A stretch of DNA of 6,150 nt from Clostridia bacterium (GTDB lineage Bacteria > Bacillota > Clostridia > Oscillospirales > CAG-272), in contig JAGBXH010000182.1 of NCBI GenBank assembly GCA_017629395.1, forward strand, positions 1 through 6,150. The letters run 5' to 3'. Every line of letters begins with the position of its first letter. Position 1 is the stretch's first letter. The translations under genes and the position numbers were made by a program. The notes under the pieces were generated by a model, which saw nothing but the letters and a program-made list of their open reading frames with translations, was not told the origin of the DNA and did not search any database. Shown here one piece after another: positions 5,543 to 6,150 of this stretch.

Positions 5543-5803
5543 TGATGAACCTCATCCACCGCAACCGCGTCGGTTTTTCTCGGCTGGGACGCCTCGAACA
5601 CCCTCCGCTGCGGTCTAATTTGCTTGCAAATATCTTCCCACAGCGGGGAAGGCTTTATCTTGTGTATCCGTCTTTTTCGGGTATTCGTTCCGGGGCAGCC
5701 ATTTTGAGCCTTCCCCGCTGGGGAAGGGGGACCGCAGCGGAGCGAATTTCACAGAGGTACGAGGTGAAATGAGAGAAGCGATTGCGGTGGATGAGGTGCA
5801 TCA
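5543..5803. repeat. MITE-like foldback element with 26-bp terminal inverted repeats
   Basis: The ends 5543-5568 and 5778-5803 are inverted copies, 24 of 26 identical, sharing ACCTCATCCACCGCAA. Inside are two perfect nested inverted pairs: CTCCGCTGCGGTC (5603-5615 with 5730-5742) and CAGCGGGGAAGGCT (5641-5654 with 5707-5720), so almost the whole element can fold into a cruciform. The left arm carries an unpaired insert that is itself a palindrome, ATTTGC-TT-GCAAAT (5618-5631), and the right arm has ATTTCAC/GTGAAAT (5746-5770). There is no coding content. It fills the gap between the sigma factor gene and the MazG-like gene, and resembles non-autonomous dispersed elements of clostridial genomes. 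Confidence 0.7.
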
Positions 5804-5825
5804 TACGGACGCTCCGTTGCATCAT
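5797..5825. repeat. Direct repeat TGCATCAT flanking a 13-bp palindrome
   Basis: TGCATCAT at 5797-5804 and 5818-5825 brackets the perfect palindrome ACGGA-CGC-TCCGT (5805-5817). It sits across the right edge of the foldback element and ends 10 nt before the stop codon of the MazG-like gene. It may be a small duplication left by an insertion, or a weak hairpin in the 3' end of that gene's transcript; no T-run follows. Confidence 0.5.
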
Positions 5826-5835
5826 GTGAATGCTG

Positions 5836-6138
5836 TTAACCCTCAATAAGCAAAATCTTCTCCCCAAAGCCGCCGCGTTTGTCGGCTTTGTCTGCGCGGA
5901 TGCGTTCAAGATCGGCAGGACAGAGGCTTTGCAAAGCAGCGCAGGCGTAAATGACCTCGAGTAGGTCTGCAAGCTCCTCAGGGCTGTGGGAGTCGAGATA
6001 TTCCGCCAACTCCTCGCCAAGCTTTTGATCTAATTTTTGCGCGTATTCCTCGTCCGAGAGAATGCGCGTTTTGCACGTGCCGCCCTTGCTTTCGATGATT
6101 TCGGGAATGCGGTCACGCACGAGTTTATTGTAAATCAT
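5836..6138 (-). CDS. MazG-like nucleoside triphosphate pyrophosphohydrolase
   Basis: 100 residues, the usual size for the short MazG-like group whose members open with YNKLVRDRIPEII and close with a KADKRGGFGEKILL-type end. The magnesium-binding signature is intact: EELAE (42-46) and EELAD (54-58), giving the EExxE...ExxD pattern. Such proteins split nucleoside triphosphates, often aberrant or modified ones, into monophosphate and pyrophosphate, and are thought to clean the nucleotide pool; they are related to phosphoribosyl-ATP pyrophosphatase (HisE), but no his genes are present here. It is cytosolic with no membrane segment. The start at 6138 has GGAGG 7 nt upstream, at the very edge of the window, so its promoter and any upstream partner are not visible. 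The stop lies only about 30 nt from the foldback element. Confidence 0.88.
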   Translation of the reverse strand: MIYNKLVRDRIPEIIESKGGTCKTRILSDEEYAQKLDQKLGEELAEYLDSHSPEELADLLEVIYACAALQSLCPADLERIRADKADKRGGFGEKILLIEG

Positions 6139-6150
6139 GGGGATTCCTCC

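Noticed and set aside
5655..6020. Minus-strand open frame of 121 codons
   Set aside because: It overlaps the MazG-like gene in another frame and reads through the foldback repeat; similar spurious frames are expected in such repeats.
1..6150. Reassigned TGA codon (code 4 or 25)
   Set aside because: The intact genes contain no in-frame TGA and use TGG for tryptophan throughout.

Overview
The window looks like chromosomal DNA from a low-to-mid GC member of the Clostridia, probably a gut-type anaerobe. The reasons are consensus sigma-A promoters with strong AGGAG-type ribosome binding sites, Firmicutes-like protein families, and intergenic gaps filled with palindromic repeats of the sort common in clostridial genomes. 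No phylogenetic marker is present, so the assignment is an inference. All intact genes end in TAA and use TGG for tryptophan, so the genetic code is standard.

Left part (1-1800): two divergent genes share a compact promoter region. On the minus strand is the N-terminal part of a GH106-like glycosyl hydrolase. It is stopped by an in-frame TGA at 31-33, yet the same frame stays family-like right to the window edge. On the plus strand is a URO-D/methyltransferase-superfamily TIM-barrel protein. Back-to-back promoters (521-549 minus, 600-628 plus) lie between them. A strong hairpin that works in both directions separates the URO-D-like gene from the next, convergent gene.

Middle part (1795-3784): a secreted SGNH/GDSL esterase on the minus strand has a signal peptide, a full catalytic set, a Thr/Ala/Glu-rich stalk and a C-terminal membrane tail with a cysteine just before the hydrophobic segment. 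It has a textbook promoter (TTGACA, 17 bp, TATAAT). Upstream of it is a 5'-truncated RadC-type JAMM gene remnant on the plus strand. Its first in-frame codons closely match a stretch of the URO-D-like gene, which suggests a chimeric scar. A gap of about 380 bp follows, holding an inverted-repeat structure of about 320 bp, two GTAGG-type palindromes and two outward-placed terminator hairpins.

Right part (3785-6150): a minus-strand sigma-70 family (ECF-like) factor carries an unusually long C-terminal extension of about 375 residues, with a winged-helix-like segment and a His/Cys cluster. A MITE-like foldback element (5543-5803, 26-bp terminal inverted repeats) separates it from a small MazG-like nucleotide pyrophosphohydrolase on the minus strand.

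The genes do not form one operon or pathway; each sits behind its own promoter or repeat block. The divergent hydrolase/URO-D-like pair is the only pair likely to be co-regulated. The best candidate for undescribed biology is the long-tailed sigma factor. The interrupted hydrolase, the chimeric RadC scar and the nested repeat elements suggest a region shaped by repeated rearrangement.
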